Shown here in pieces: positions 7,489-15,582 of a DNA stretch of 28,823 nt. The stretch's first letter is position 1; each line of letters starts with the position of its first letter. The translations under genes were made by a program, and so were the position numbers. The notes under the pieces are model-generated. The model was not told the origin of the DNA, ran no database searches, and was given only the letters and a program-made list of their open reading frames with translations. The DNA is from G020353115 sp964389685 (GTDB lineage: Bacteria; Bacteroidota; Bacteroidia; Bacteroidales; VadinHA17). Where the stretch lies: assembly GCA_964389685.1 (NCBI GenBank), contig CAYMFM010000048.1, positions 1-28,823 of the forward strand. The letters are read 5' to 3'.

Positions 7489-9042
7489 ATGGAGGGGGAA
7501 AAATTTACGTTATTCCTGATCAGTCCATTTCAGCAATTCAAGCATTTTGGGACACAATGTTTTACTGCCAGACTGGTTGGCCGGAAAAACGCAAACACAT
7601 CCCTCGCCCTTCCGATTTTAGCAGCCCTCACACCAGATTATTATGACATCAAAATTTTTGATGAGGAGCTGAACCCCATTCCCATAAATGCAAAACCGGA
7701 TATCGTTGGTATTACAACCCATACTCCGTCAGTTCAGAGAGCTTATCAAATAGCAGGTATGTTCAGGGACCGGGGAGCTAAAGTGATCCTTGGAGGACCG
7801 CACGTGACCTATGAACCGGAAGAGGGTCTTGAACATGCGGATAGTGTGGTTATCGGTGAAGCAGAAGAACTATGGGGAAAGTGCCTGGCAGACTTCGAGC
7901 AGGGAAAAATTCAGGAGATATATCAGTCGGAACAGAAAATAGCCTTCTCACAGAACGTCCTCCCGAGATGGGACCTGGTGGACACCAGTAACGTGCTATC
8001 GCTCAGTGTACAGGCTACCAGAGGGTGCCCTTATAAATGTGAGTTTTGTATTGTCTCAAAAATGTTTGGCAGGAAAGTCCGATTCCGGGATATTGATAAT
8101 GTGGTTGAGGAGGTGGCAGCCCTGCCCATCAGGAACATCCTGTTTGTGGACGATAACCTGACCATTAATAAAAAATATGCCCTGGAATTGGTGCGGAGAA
8201 TAAAGCCCTTCGAAATTACCTGGACCTGCCAGTCAAGCCTTGATGTGGCTGACGATGAGGAACTGTTAAAAGAAATGGCAGAAGCCGGTTGCCGTTTTAT
8301 CGTATTGGGATTGGAATCCGTCAACCCGGAGAGCATTAAAGAGACCAAGAAATTTCAGAACAAAGCAGAACACTACCTCGATGCGATTCGCCGGATAAAC
8401 AAAGCTGGTATTCAGGTTTACAGCTCGTTTATCGTCGGATTTGACCATGATACGCTTGAAGAGTTTAACAACATTTATCAGTTTGCCATTAAAGCCGAAC
8501 TGGTGTATGTCATGATCAGTATACTGGGAACCCACGAAGGGACAGACCTGCATGAAAGAATGAAAAAGGAGGGCAGACTGGTTCAGGGGAAAGCAAAATA
8601 TACCGGTGGCATGTTTCCCGTCCTTCATTATATGCAGATGTCCCAGCTTGAACTATTCGACAGGTATCACGAAACCCTTAACCACTTGTATACCTGGGAA
8701 TCCATTGGAGAAAGAGCATTTCCACTCTTTGAAAAGGGATATTTTGTTCGAACCTATAAGACCGATCAGAGTGGATTTTTCTTTAAATTCAAAATGACCC
8801 TCAATCTTTTTGGGATTTACCTCTTTTCCAGGGATAAATCCAAACGCAAAGCGTTTTTAAAAATGATCGACCTGATCCGGAAGGATAAGGTTGCTATTGA
8901 GTCGGCAGCACTCTTCCTTGTTTCAATGGAAGGATTTCGCTGCCACCTCCGGGTAATGAAAAAACACCTTCCGGAAATGCGGAACGAGATAAAATTGCAG
9001 GATAAAGGAGCATGGAAAAACCAAATGGTAGATCAGAAATGA
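7489..9042 (+). CDS. B12-binding-domain radical SAM protein (rSAM-3), first gene of the locus
   Basis: A cobalamin-type radical SAM enzyme of 517 residues from the ATG at 7489 (528 if the ATG at 7456 is used). The B12 domain has DIVGITTHTPS and VILGGPHVTYEPEEGLEHADSV; the cluster motif is CPYKCEFC (Cys180, Cys184, Cys187 from 7489) after QATRG. A C-terminal helical region of about 150 residues follows the barrel. I prefer 7489 because family members begin just before the first beta strand (here KFTLFLISP) and a promoter element would otherwise touch the start; a GAGGGA lies 9 nt upstream. Its stop overlaps the preferred start of the dehydrogenase gene (ATGA), so the two are translationally coupled. 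This places radical chemistry at the head of the ketosynthase/ACP locus. Substrate unknown. Confidence 0.87.
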   Translation: MEGEKFTLFLISPFQQFKHFGTQCFTARLVGRKNANTSLALPILAALTPDYYDIKIFDEELNPIPINAKPDIVGITTHTPSVQRAYQIAGMFRDRGAKVILGGPHVTYEPEEGLEHADSVVIGEAEELWGKCLADFEQGKIQEIYQSEQKIAFSQNVLPRWDLVDTSNVLSLSVQATRGCPYKCEFCIVSKMFGRKVRFRDIDNVVEEVAALPIRNILFVDDNLTINKKYALELVRRIKPFEITWTCQSSLDVADDEELLKEMAEAGCRFIVLGLESVNPESIKETKKFQNKAEHYLDAIRRINKAGIQVYSSFIVGFDHDTLEEFNNIYQFAIKAELVYVMISILGTHEGTDLHERMKKEGRLVQGKAKYTGGMFPVLHYMQMSQLELFDRYHETLNHLYTWESIGERAFPLFEKGYFVRTYKTDQSGFFFKFKMTLNLFGIYLFSRDKSKRKAFLKMIDLIRKDKVAIESAALFLVSMEGFRCHLRVMKKHLPEMRNEIKLQDKGAWKNQMVDQK

Positions 9043-10097
9043 ACCCGGTAGATTTTCATGTGGGTATCGTAGGCAAAGGAAAAATGGGAACCAGTCTTTT
9101 CGGTTATCTCCTTGACTTTGAATTCCCACTGGTGTGGATCTGCAAAACGAAGAATGATGTTGAGGAACTTGAAAAACAGGTAAGGAAAAGATGGACGAGA
9201 ACATTTAGAACAGGACTTATTGATCATGATAGGTATGAAAACCGGTTGAACCAAATACACGTGAGTCATTTGCCCCGGAAGTTAGCACAATGTAATTTAA
9301 TCATCGAAACCATAACAGAGGATCTCTGCCTGAAAAGAAAATTGTTTGAAAAACTTGATCGGATCACAAATAACGATTGTATCTTTGCATCCTGTTCCTC
9401 TTCTATACTCCCGGAAGATTGGTATACACATGGTAAGAGGAAAGATAAAGTGATTGGGATGCATTTTTTTTTCCCCGTCCCGTTTACCAATATTGTCGAG
9501 TTAATCATTACCCGGAATACAAGCAGGCAAACGCTGCAGAACTCCCGGCTTTTCCTAAACCACATGAATAAGAAGTTTATTCTTCAGCAGGGGGAAAGTG
9601 CTTTTTTATTAAATCGTTTATTTTTGGATTTTCAGGCAGGAGCATTCCAGCTATGTAAAGAGAACAACCTTTCATTTAAAGAAATGGATGACTTGATTGT
9701 GAGGGATTTTTTCCCTGTGGGAGTGTTTGAATTTTTTGATCGTGTTGGAATTGATGTAATACGCAATTCAATTGATCGGTACACGGAAAAGGCGAAGAAC
9801 CGGGGATTCTACAAACCGTTGCTGAATCATCTGGGGAACATGATTAGAGAGAACAGGTTAGGGATGAAAACGGCCCAGGGTTTCTATACCTGGGAAGCAC
9901 AGCAAAGAGTCACTCCGGATAACAACAATCAAAAAAGCAGCATAGAAGCGTGTAACGGATCGATTAAAGACAGGCTGAGAGGTTGGTATGTCGATGCTGC
10001 CACGCGGTTCGTCGAGCAGGGTTATTGTACTAAAGAAGAACTTACTTTTGCGGTCAAAGAATATATGAATTGCGAAAAAGGCCCCTTCGAAATGTAA
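9039..10097 (+). CDS. 3-hydroxyacyl-CoA dehydrogenase family protein
   Basis: This protein resembles 3-hydroxyacyl-CoA/3-hydroxybutyryl-CoA dehydrogenases, which interconvert 3-hydroxyacyl and 3-ketoacyl thioesters with NAD(P). From the ATG at 9039 it has 352 residues, with the dinucleotide motif GKGKMG (Gly12, Gly14, Gly17), the IIETITED segment, and the catalytic set Ser120 (CSSSILP), His142 (GMHFFFPVP), Glu154 (NIVELI) and Asn192 (LLNRLF). The C-terminal domain is present, with an extra tail of about 70 residues. I prefer 9039 because it forms an ATGA overlap with the previous stop; the ATG at 9012 is possible, with AGGAG only 1 nt away. Such enzymes are not a usual part of aryl-polyene clusters; it may reduce or oxidise a beta position of the starter or product (inference). 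Confidence 0.85.
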   Translation: MNPVDFHVGIVGKGKMGTSLFGYLLDFEFPLVWICKTKNDVEELEKQVRKRWTRTFRTGLIDHDRYENRLNQIHVSHLPRKLAQCNLIIETITEDLCLKRKLFEKLDRITNNDCIFASCSSSILPEDWYTHGKRKDKVIGMHFFFPVPFTNIVELIITRNTSRQTLQNSRLFLNHMNKKFILQQGESAFLLNRLFLDFQAGAFQLCKENNLSFKEMDDLIVRDFFPVGVFEFFDRVGIDVIRNSIDRYTEKAKNRGFYKPLLNHLGNMIRENRLGMKTAQGFYTWEAQQRVTPDNNNQKSSIEACNGSIKDRLRGWYVDAATRFVEQGYCTKEELTFAVKEYMNCEKGPFEM

Positions 10098-10102
10098 ATT
10101 AA

Positions 10103-11341
10103 ATGAATCATACAACTATGGATCGAAAAGTTGTGGTTACGGGGATGGATGTTGTTTCTGCCCTTGGACTGAATATCGAAACGAATTGGGAAAACCTCGT
10201 TCAGGGTAAAAGTGGTGTTAAGCGAATTTCATTGTTTGACCCGTCAGATCTCCAAACACAGATTGCTGCAGAGGTTCCGTTGAATTTTGAGGATCTCGCC
10301 AGAGAGTATATCCGGAAACGATCGGCAAGGCAAATGACCAGAGTGACACAGTTCTGTTTTACCTGTGCCAAAGCGGCTGTTGAAAAAAGCGGAATCGATT
10401 TCTCACACGTTGACAAAACCCGATGTGCTGTAATAATGGGTGTTGTAAATACCGGTAATTCCAGCGTGGAAAAGGGAACAACCATTCAGAATGCGATCTT
10501 AAAAAGTATGAATAATTCCATGTCTGCATGGATATCGCTTGAATATAAACTTCTTGGGCCCAATTATACTGTGACTACAGCATGTGCATCCTCAGCTTAT
10601 GCCATTGGATTGGGCTTTGACCTGATTCAATCGAACAAAGCAGATATTGTGATAGTGGGTGGGGCGGATTCAATCATCAATCCTGAAGAGATACGCGGGT
10701 TTAATGAACTCTATGCCCTGTCGGTTGAAAATGATCCTCCGGAAAAAGCAAGCAAACCATTCTCAAAAAGCAGGGATGGATTTGTTATTGGAGAGGGTGC
10801 AGGTGTCCTTATCCTTGAATCGGAAGAGTTCGCTCTGGCGAGAAAAGCAACAATCGTTGCAGAAATTTCAGGTTATGCGCTAACCAGTGAAGCCTACAAC
10901 ATAATGGCACCCATGAATGATGGAGAAGGCATGGCTCATACCATGAAACTGGCTTTGCAGAATAGTAACCTGAAACCGACTGATGTTCAATATATTAATG
11001 CACACGGAACCTCTACAATCCTGAATGACCGATATGAAACACTGGCAATCAAAAAAATTTTTCAGGAACAGGCATACCAGATCCCCGTCTCATCATTGAA
11101 ATCGATGATAGGACATACCATTGGTGCTGCCGGTGCAATCGAGGCAGCGATTACCATCATGAGCATGTTGAAAGAAACCGTCACACCGACCATTAACTAT
11201 GAAAAAGATCCGGAACTGGACCTTGATTTTGTTCCCAACAAAGCCAGAAAACACCCCATAACACATGCCATTTCAAACTCATTTGCATTCGGGGGTCACA
11301 ATGCATCAATCGTCCTGAAAAAGTACGACACTTTTAAATAA
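10103..11341 (+). CDS. Beta-ketoacyl-ACP synthase (KS1), FabF-like
   Basis: A full-length 412-residue condensing enzyme with the complete thiolase-fold active site: Cys161 in TTACASSA, His301 in INAHGTST and His338 in MIGHTIGAAG, plus a C-terminal FAFGGHN loop. It extends acyl chains by decarboxylative condensation with malonyl-ACP. The start may instead be the ATG at 10118 (MDRKVVVTG), which fits the usual FabF N-terminus better. It follows the dehydrogenase by 5 bp and is followed after about 87 bp by an ACP gene. One of four ketosynthases here with all catalytic residues, implying several different condensation steps or pairings. Confidence 0.92.
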   Translation: MNHTTMDRKVVVTGMDVVSALGLNIETNWENLVQGKSGVKRISLFDPSDLQTQIAAEVPLNFEDLAREYIRKRSARQMTRVTQFCFTCAKAAVEKSGIDFSHVDKTRCAVIMGVVNTGNSSVEKGTTIQNAILKSMNNSMSAWISLEYKLLGPNYTVTTACASSAYAIGLGFDLIQSNKADIVIVGGADSIINPEEIRGFNELYALSVENDPPEKASKPFSKSRDGFVIGEGAGVLILESEEFALARKATIVAEISGYALTSEAYNIMAPMNDGEGMAHTMKLALQNSNLKPTDVQYINAHGTSTILNDRYETLAIKKIFQEQAYQIPVSSLKSMIGHTIGAAGAIEAAITIMSMLKETVTPTINYEKDPELDLDFVPNKARKHPITHAISNSFAFGGHNASIVLKKYDTFK

Positions 11342-11428
11342 TAAGAATCATATATCTGTAAGAATTTTTCTATATTTACACTCGTTTATTTTAACAGGTG
11401 TATTGATGTTTAGTATAAGTTGAAGAAA

Positions 11429-11734
11429 ATGAACAAAGTAACAGACAAGATTCGGAAAGAAGTGAGTAAAATTGTTTATCAATTTTTTGCCGATGAGTGC
11501 GAAGTAGAATTGAACGAAATAGATGATACGACCGATATTTTTCAGGATCTTGGTGGTGATTCCCTGATGTTCCTCGAACTGATTGAAATTTTTAAAAAGA
11601 AATACTCTCTGAATATCGATCTTAAGACAATTGGTAAATACAATGTAAAGCATCCTGTGCGTACCGTGGGCCAATTGATCCACACCCAATTGTTGGTCAT
11701 TGAACACGAGAATGCCATCCTGGAATTGGATTAA
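11429..11734 (+). CDS. Acyl carrier protein 1
   Basis: A 101-residue carrier protein from the ATG at 11429; the frame can be extended to a TTG at 11420. The phosphopantetheine attachment Ser is in DLGGDSLMF (Ser45). The GGDSL form is more typical of PKS/NRPS carriers than of fatty-acid ACPs (which have DSL after G-A/I/L), so this carrier may hold a special starter or intermediate. It sits directly before the phosphopantetheinyl transferase that would activate it. The 87-bp leader before it is AT-rich and has a weak TATATTTA element, so a secondary promoter is possible but not shown. Confidence 0.88.
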   Translation: MNKVTDKIRKEVSKIVYQFFADECEVELNEIDDTTDIFQDLGGDSLMFLELIEIFKKKYSLNIDLKTIGKYNVKHPVRTVGQLIHTQLLVIEHENAILELD

Positions 11735-11757
11735 TCCTGTTCACTAAATTCCTGCTA

Positions 11758-12147
11758 ATGGTCTATGGTTGCGGTGTTGATATTGAAGAGATAAACAGGT
11801 TTACCAGGCATTTAGATCTATATGAACCCCCTCCCTCCTTTATTGCTGATGTTTTTACCCGGAAGGAGATCTCATTAAACAATACCTTACTCAAAGAAAT
11901 CAGATTTTCATTGGGTTTCTCCTGCAAAGAGGCAATGTTCAAGGCGTTTGGAAGAAGCTGGACCAACAGCCCGATATCCTGGAAAGACATTGAATTAATC
12001 TTTTGTGGAGATAAACCGGAAAATTACGATATCGAATTGGGTGGTTATGCAAAGGAACTATTCATCCAACAGGGATTACAGCGAATAGACTCACATGCAG
12101 AATATACCGAAACCTTTGTGATGTTTCAGGTGGTTTTGATTAAGTAG
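11758..12147 (+). CDS. Holo-ACP synthase (AcpS-type 4'-phosphopantetheinyl transferase)
   Basis: A 129-residue AcpS-like enzyme that moves phosphopantetheine from CoA to the ACP serine. The N-terminal metal motif is GCGVDIEEINRF (Asp8), followed by FTRKE and the second metal/CoA motif FSCKEAMFKAFG (Glu58). Length matches the AcpS class rather than the longer Sfp class. It is 23 bp behind ACP1 and 6 bp ahead of the acyltransferase, so it belongs to the locus and probably serves its three dedicated ACPs. Its presence argues that the pathway does not rely only on the housekeeping AcpS. Confidence 0.9.
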   Translation: MVYGCGVDIEEINRFTRHLDLYEPPPSFIADVFTRKEISLNNTLLKEIRFSLGFSCKEAMFKAFGRSWTNSPISWKDIELIFCGDKPENYDIELGGYAKELFIQQGLQRIDSHAEYTETFVMFQVVLIK

Positions 12148-12153
12148 ATAACA

Positions 12154-13062
12154 ATGAAAACAGCTTGGATTTTTCCCGCTTTTATTTCGGAATACATTGG
12201 CAATGAGGATCAGATTCTCTCCTTATTATCATCCGATTTTGATGGGTTATTGAAAAGAGCTGCTGAGGTTACCCAAACAGATCTGAACAGCTTTAAAATT
12301 GAAACCAATGACTTCCTGGCTGAGGAAAATAAGAATCAATATATATCCTATGTGTTTAGTTGTGCTGTTGTTAATATCCTGAAAAGAAGAGGATTAAAAC
12401 CGGATTTTCTTTCCGGATTGAGTATGGGAATCTACGCAGCACTGTATACCGGGAATTCCATTTCCTATGAGGATGGATTACGTTGTATAAAAGAAGCATA
12501 TGAACTGTCAGTCAACAGGTTGAATCAGTATGATTTTGGGATGGGGGCAATCATTGGTCTTACGCATGAGGAACTTGATAACATTGTCCTCTCCATCAGC
12601 AATGACGTTGATATTGTGAATACCAACGGGATCTACTCATATGTCATTTCAGGGATCTCCTCTGATGTTAAACAGGTAGCATTGAAAGCCCGGACAGAAG
12701 GTGCATTTCATTCCGGATTACTCGATGTATCTTGCCCCTATCATTCAAAATTTATGAAGGATGTGGCTTCGGAATTTCATGCTTATGTTAATGAGTTGAG
12801 TATTGAAACATCTGAAATTCCATTGGTCTCCCTGATCGATCAATCAACGTTCAGGTACCGGGAAGAAATTGCTCATGAAATGGCAAGAAACCTGGACTCT
12901 GAAATAAACTGGTATCGGACCATGCAAGCCATGATTGAGCTGGGAATACAAACATTCATTGAGTGTGGTGCAGGAAAAAGCCTATACAAAATGGGCAAGT
13001 TTATTGAGGGGGATTTCAGCATTCTTCCAATTAACAAACTGCCGGGATACCTGAATTCATAG
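12154..13062 (+). CDS. FabD-like acyltransferase with altered substrate pocket
   Basis: A 302-residue protein of the malonyl-CoA:ACP transacylase fold. The nucleophile is Ser90 in SGLSMG and the catalytic His is His198 in SCPYHSKFM; the ferredoxin-like subdomain (GAIIGLTHEEL, VISGISSDV) is present. Two FabD hallmarks are changed. The GHS motif is GLS, and the Arg that binds the malonyl carboxylate (in FabD the segment VEMRGKFMQ) aligns with IKEAYELSV, with Ala near residue 116. Loss of that Arg is known in acyltransferases that take uncharged acyl groups, so this enzyme may load a non-malonyl acyl unit, or act as a hydrolase/editing enzyme (inference). It closes the first gene block before a 174-bp gap. 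Confidence 0.82.
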   Translation: MKTAWIFPAFISEYIGNEDQILSLLSSDFDGLLKRAAEVTQTDLNSFKIETNDFLAEENKNQYISYVFSCAVVNILKRRGLKPDFLSGLSMGIYAALYTGNSISYEDGLRCIKEAYELSVNRLNQYDFGMGAIIGLTHEELDNIVLSISNDVDIVNTNGIYSYVISGISSDVKQVALKARTEGAFHSGLLDVSCPYHSKFMKDVASEFHAYVNELSIETSEIPLVSLIDQSTFRYREEIAHEMARNLDSEINWYRTMQAMIELGIQTFIECGAGKSLYKMGKFIEGDFSILPINKLPGYLNS

Positions 13063-13117
13063 GATAACGGAACCCATTTTGCGGATAAGTATGATCTGCA
13101 ACAGGAAAGCCTGACAG

Positions 13118-13152
13118 TTTGGCTTATTTTAAGAAGATATTTTTTAAATTTG
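13118..13152 (+). promoter_or_regulatory. Candidate promoter upstream of the ammonia-lyase
   Basis: TAAATTTG at 13145-13152 is an exact match to the Bacteroidota -7 element TAnnTTTG, and TTTG at 13118-13121 fits the -33 element with a 23-bp spacer, at the long end of the usual range. It lies in the 174-bp gap before the ammonia-lyase, the largest gap inside the locus, and could start a second transcript. An AAGCC/GGCTT hairpin just upstream (about 13107-13125) is too weak to call a terminator. Confidence 0.4.
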
Positions 13153-13236
13153 CTAACTTAAAAAAAAACAAAGATTAGCACGATTTGCCTGGACACGATA
13201 TTTTATCGAGCCTTCAGTGAAACAGGAGAGTAAATT

Positions 13237-14775
13237 ATGATAACGTTTAAGAAACAGAAGGTAACCGCCGAGGATTTTTACAAACTGATTTTTGGTGGAG
13301 AAAAAATCGAGATCAGCGAGGAAGTCATCAGCAGGGTGAAATCCAGTTTCGACTTTTTACAAGGGTTTTCAAAAGATAAGATCATCTATGGGATCAATAC
13401 CGGACTTGGGCCCATGGCGCAATACAGGATCGATGAGGCTGATCAGATAGAGCTTCAGTATAATCTCATTCGCAGCCATTCAGCTGGCGCGGGTGATCCA
13501 ATCCCCGGGATCTATGTGAAATCGTTGATGATAGCACGGTTAATCACCTTTCTGCAGGGTAATTCCGGCATTCATCCGGATATAATTCACCTGCTCAAGG
13601 AGATGATAAACCGGGAGATCTACCCGGTTATTTATGAACATGGAGGTGTAGGTGCAAGCGGTGACCTTGTTCAATTATCCCACCTGGGGCTTGCATTGAT
13701 AGGCGAAGGAGAAGTTACTCATCAGGGTGAAACCCGTCCGACAAAAGAGGTGTTCGACGAATATTCCCTTCAACCACTGAAAATGTATATTCGTGAGGGA
13801 CTGGGGATAATTAACGGGACCTCTGCCATGTCAGGGATCGGTGTGGTTAATCTGATACAGGCAAGAAACATTTTGCATTGGTCTGTGATCATTTCCTGCC
13901 TGATCAATGAGATTGTCGAATCCTATGACGATCATTTTTCATTTGAGCTGAACCAGGTCAAATTGCATGAGGGACAGAGAACCGTTTCAAAATGGATGAG
14001 GGATATTCTTTCAGATAGTCAACTGATCAGAAGAAGATCCGAACACCTCTATAACAACCATATCGGTCCCGGTGTATTAAACGACAAGGTACAGGAGTAC
14101 TATTCGGTTCGTTGTATACCTCAAATTCTGGGACCTGTGCTGGATACACTTGATCATGCAGAATCAGTGGTCATGAATGAAGTCAATTCTGTGGATGATA
14201 ATCCGATCATTGACCAGGATAATGAGAATGTTTTTCACGGAGGTAATTTTCATGGAGATTACGTTGCCATCGAAATGGATAAGCTGAAAATAGCCATTAG
14301 CAAACTATCCATGCTGGCAGAACGACAGTTGAATTTCCTCTTGAACAGTAAATTGAATGGGAGATTACAACCGTTTGTGAATTTAGGAAAACTTGGACTG
14401 AATTTTGGAATGCAGGGGATTCAGTTCACAGCAACATCAACGGTTGCCGAAAACCAAACGTTATCCTTCCCGGCATATATTCATAGCATCTCATGTAACA
14501 ACGATAACCAGGACATTGTAAGCATGGGAACCACTGCGGCATTGATAGCAAGAAAGGTGATAGAAAATGCATATGAAGTCGTTGCGATTGAACTCATCGC
14601 TGTTCTTCAGGCGGTGGATTACCTGGAGATTGAGAAGAAACTTTCTGCATTCAACCGGTCTTTTTTTAAAGAAGTACGGGACATCATTCCCAAATTTATC
14701 GGTGATCATGTGATGAGTGATGAGATCCGGAGAGTGAAGGAGCACCTATTGAGTACCAGAAAGAAATTGAGTTAG
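13237..14775 (+). CDS. Aromatic amino acid ammonia-lyase, probable tyrosine ammonia-lyase
   Basis: A 512-residue MIO-type lyase that removes ammonia from an aromatic amino acid, here most likely tyrosine to p-coumarate. The self-forming MIO triad is Ala140-Ser141-Gly142 in GGVGASGDLVQLSH. The catalytic Tyr51 is in IYGINTGLGPMAQYR, and the substrate-side motif is RSHSAG (Ser80, His81). An SH pair also occurs in histidine ammonia-lyases, but the whole sequence resembles the Flavobacterium johnsoniae flexirubin-type tyrosine ammonia-lyase (FjTAL) as I remember it, for example in GPMAQYRI, the RSHS segment and NFHGDY. Context also favours an aromatic starter for an aryl polyene. Histidine as substrate cannot be excluded from sequence, but no hut genes are adjacent. 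It is followed by FabG after 32 bp. Confidence 0.88.
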   Translation: MITFKKQKVTAEDFYKLIFGGEKIEISEEVISRVKSSFDFLQGFSKDKIIYGINTGLGPMAQYRIDEADQIELQYNLIRSHSAGAGDPIPGIYVKSLMIARLITFLQGNSGIHPDIIHLLKEMINREIYPVIYEHGGVGASGDLVQLSHLGLALIGEGEVTHQGETRPTKEVFDEYSLQPLKMYIREGLGIINGTSAMSGIGVVNLIQARNILHWSVIISCLINEIVESYDDHFSFELNQVKLHEGQRTVSKWMRDILSDSQLIRRRSEHLYNNHIGPGVLNDKVQEYYSVRCIPQILGPVLDTLDHAESVVMNEVNSVDDNPIIDQDNENVFHGGNFHGDYVAIEMDKLKIAISKLSMLAERQLNFLLNSKLNGRLQPFVNLGKLGLNFGMQGIQFTATSTVAENQTLSFPAYIHSISCNNDNQDIVSMGTTAALIARKVIENAYEVVAIELIAVLQAVDYLEIEKKLSAFNRSFFKEVRDIIPKFIGDHVMSDEIRRVKEHLLSTRKKLS

Positions 14776-14807
14776 GGTCGAATGATATAAGGATTCAACC
14801 TCCTGTT

Positions 14808-15536
14808 ATGAAACATGTATTGGTTACTGGTGGGTCGCGTGGTATTGGGCGGGCAATTTGCCTGAAAATGGCCGGATTGGGTCATCACGTTTTGATCAAC
14901 TACAACAAAAGTAAAGAAGAGGCAGAGCAAACCCTGCGCCAGGTTATGGATGGTGGTGGATCTGGTGAACTGATCCAATTTAATGTTTCAAAGCTTTCCG
15001 ATATTGATGCTGCACTGGAATCCTGGACTGAACGGAATCCGGAGAAGTACATTGAAATATTAATAAATAATGCCGGGATACGCAAGGATGCCGTTTTGGT
15101 TTGGATGACCGATGAAGAGTGGATGGATGTGATCAATACCAACCTGAACGGTTTTTTTTATCTGACCAGAAGGCTGGTAAAAGATATGATGGTTGGGAAG
15201 TATGGCAGGATTGTAAATGTTGTCTCTCTCTCCGGAATAAAAGGTCTTCCGGGTCAAACGAATTATGCCGCTTCAAAAGCCGGTGTTATTGCCGCAACCA
15301 AATCGCTTGCACAGGAAGTTGGCAAGAAAAACGTTACGGTGAATGCTGTTGCTCCGGGTTTCATCACCACGGATATGACCAGGGATCTGGATGAAAAGGA
15401 GTTTAAATCCGTTATTCCCTTGAATCGTTTCGGCACCCCGGAAGAGGTTGCCGAAACCGTTGCATTCCTTGCGTCAGAAGGGGCATCCTATATTACAGGC
15501 GAAGTGATTTCAGTGAATGGCGGGTTATACACCTGA
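14808..15536 (+). CDS. fabG: 3-oxoacyl-ACP reductase, FabG-like
   Basis: A 242-residue short-chain dehydrogenase with the NADPH motif TGGSRGIG (residues 7-14), NNAG (87-90) and the catalytic set Ser140, Tyr153, Lys157 (YAASK). Length and motifs are typical of FabG, which reduces 3-ketoacyl-ACP to 3-hydroxyacyl-ACP after each condensation. It lies between the ammonia-lyase and KS2, as in aryl-polyene-type loci, where a dedicated ketoreductase serves the polyene chain. Likely a pathway-specific copy rather than the housekeeping enzyme. Confidence 0.93.
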   Translation: MKHVLVTGGSRGIGRAICLKMAGLGHHVLINYNKSKEEAEQTLRQVMDGGGSGELIQFNVSKLSDIDAALESWTERNPEKYIEILINNAGIRKDAVLVWMTDEEWMDVINTNLNGFFYLTRRLVKDMMVGKYGRIVNVVSLSGIKGLPGQTNYAASKAGVIAATKSLAQEVGKKNVTVNAVAPGFITTDMTRDLDEKEFKSVIPLNRFGTPEEVAETVAFLASEGASYITGEVISVNGGLYT

Positions 15537-15582
15537 GTGAATAAAATGTAAGATTTTCACCATTATTTTAACAGGGACATCG

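Noticed and set aside
13237..14775. Histidine ammonia-lyase (hutH)
   Set aside because: The SH motif also fits histidine lyases, but overall resemblance to the flexirubin-type tyrosine lyase, no hut neighbours, and the ketosynthase/ACP context favour an aromatic substrate. Histidine is kept as a minor alternative.
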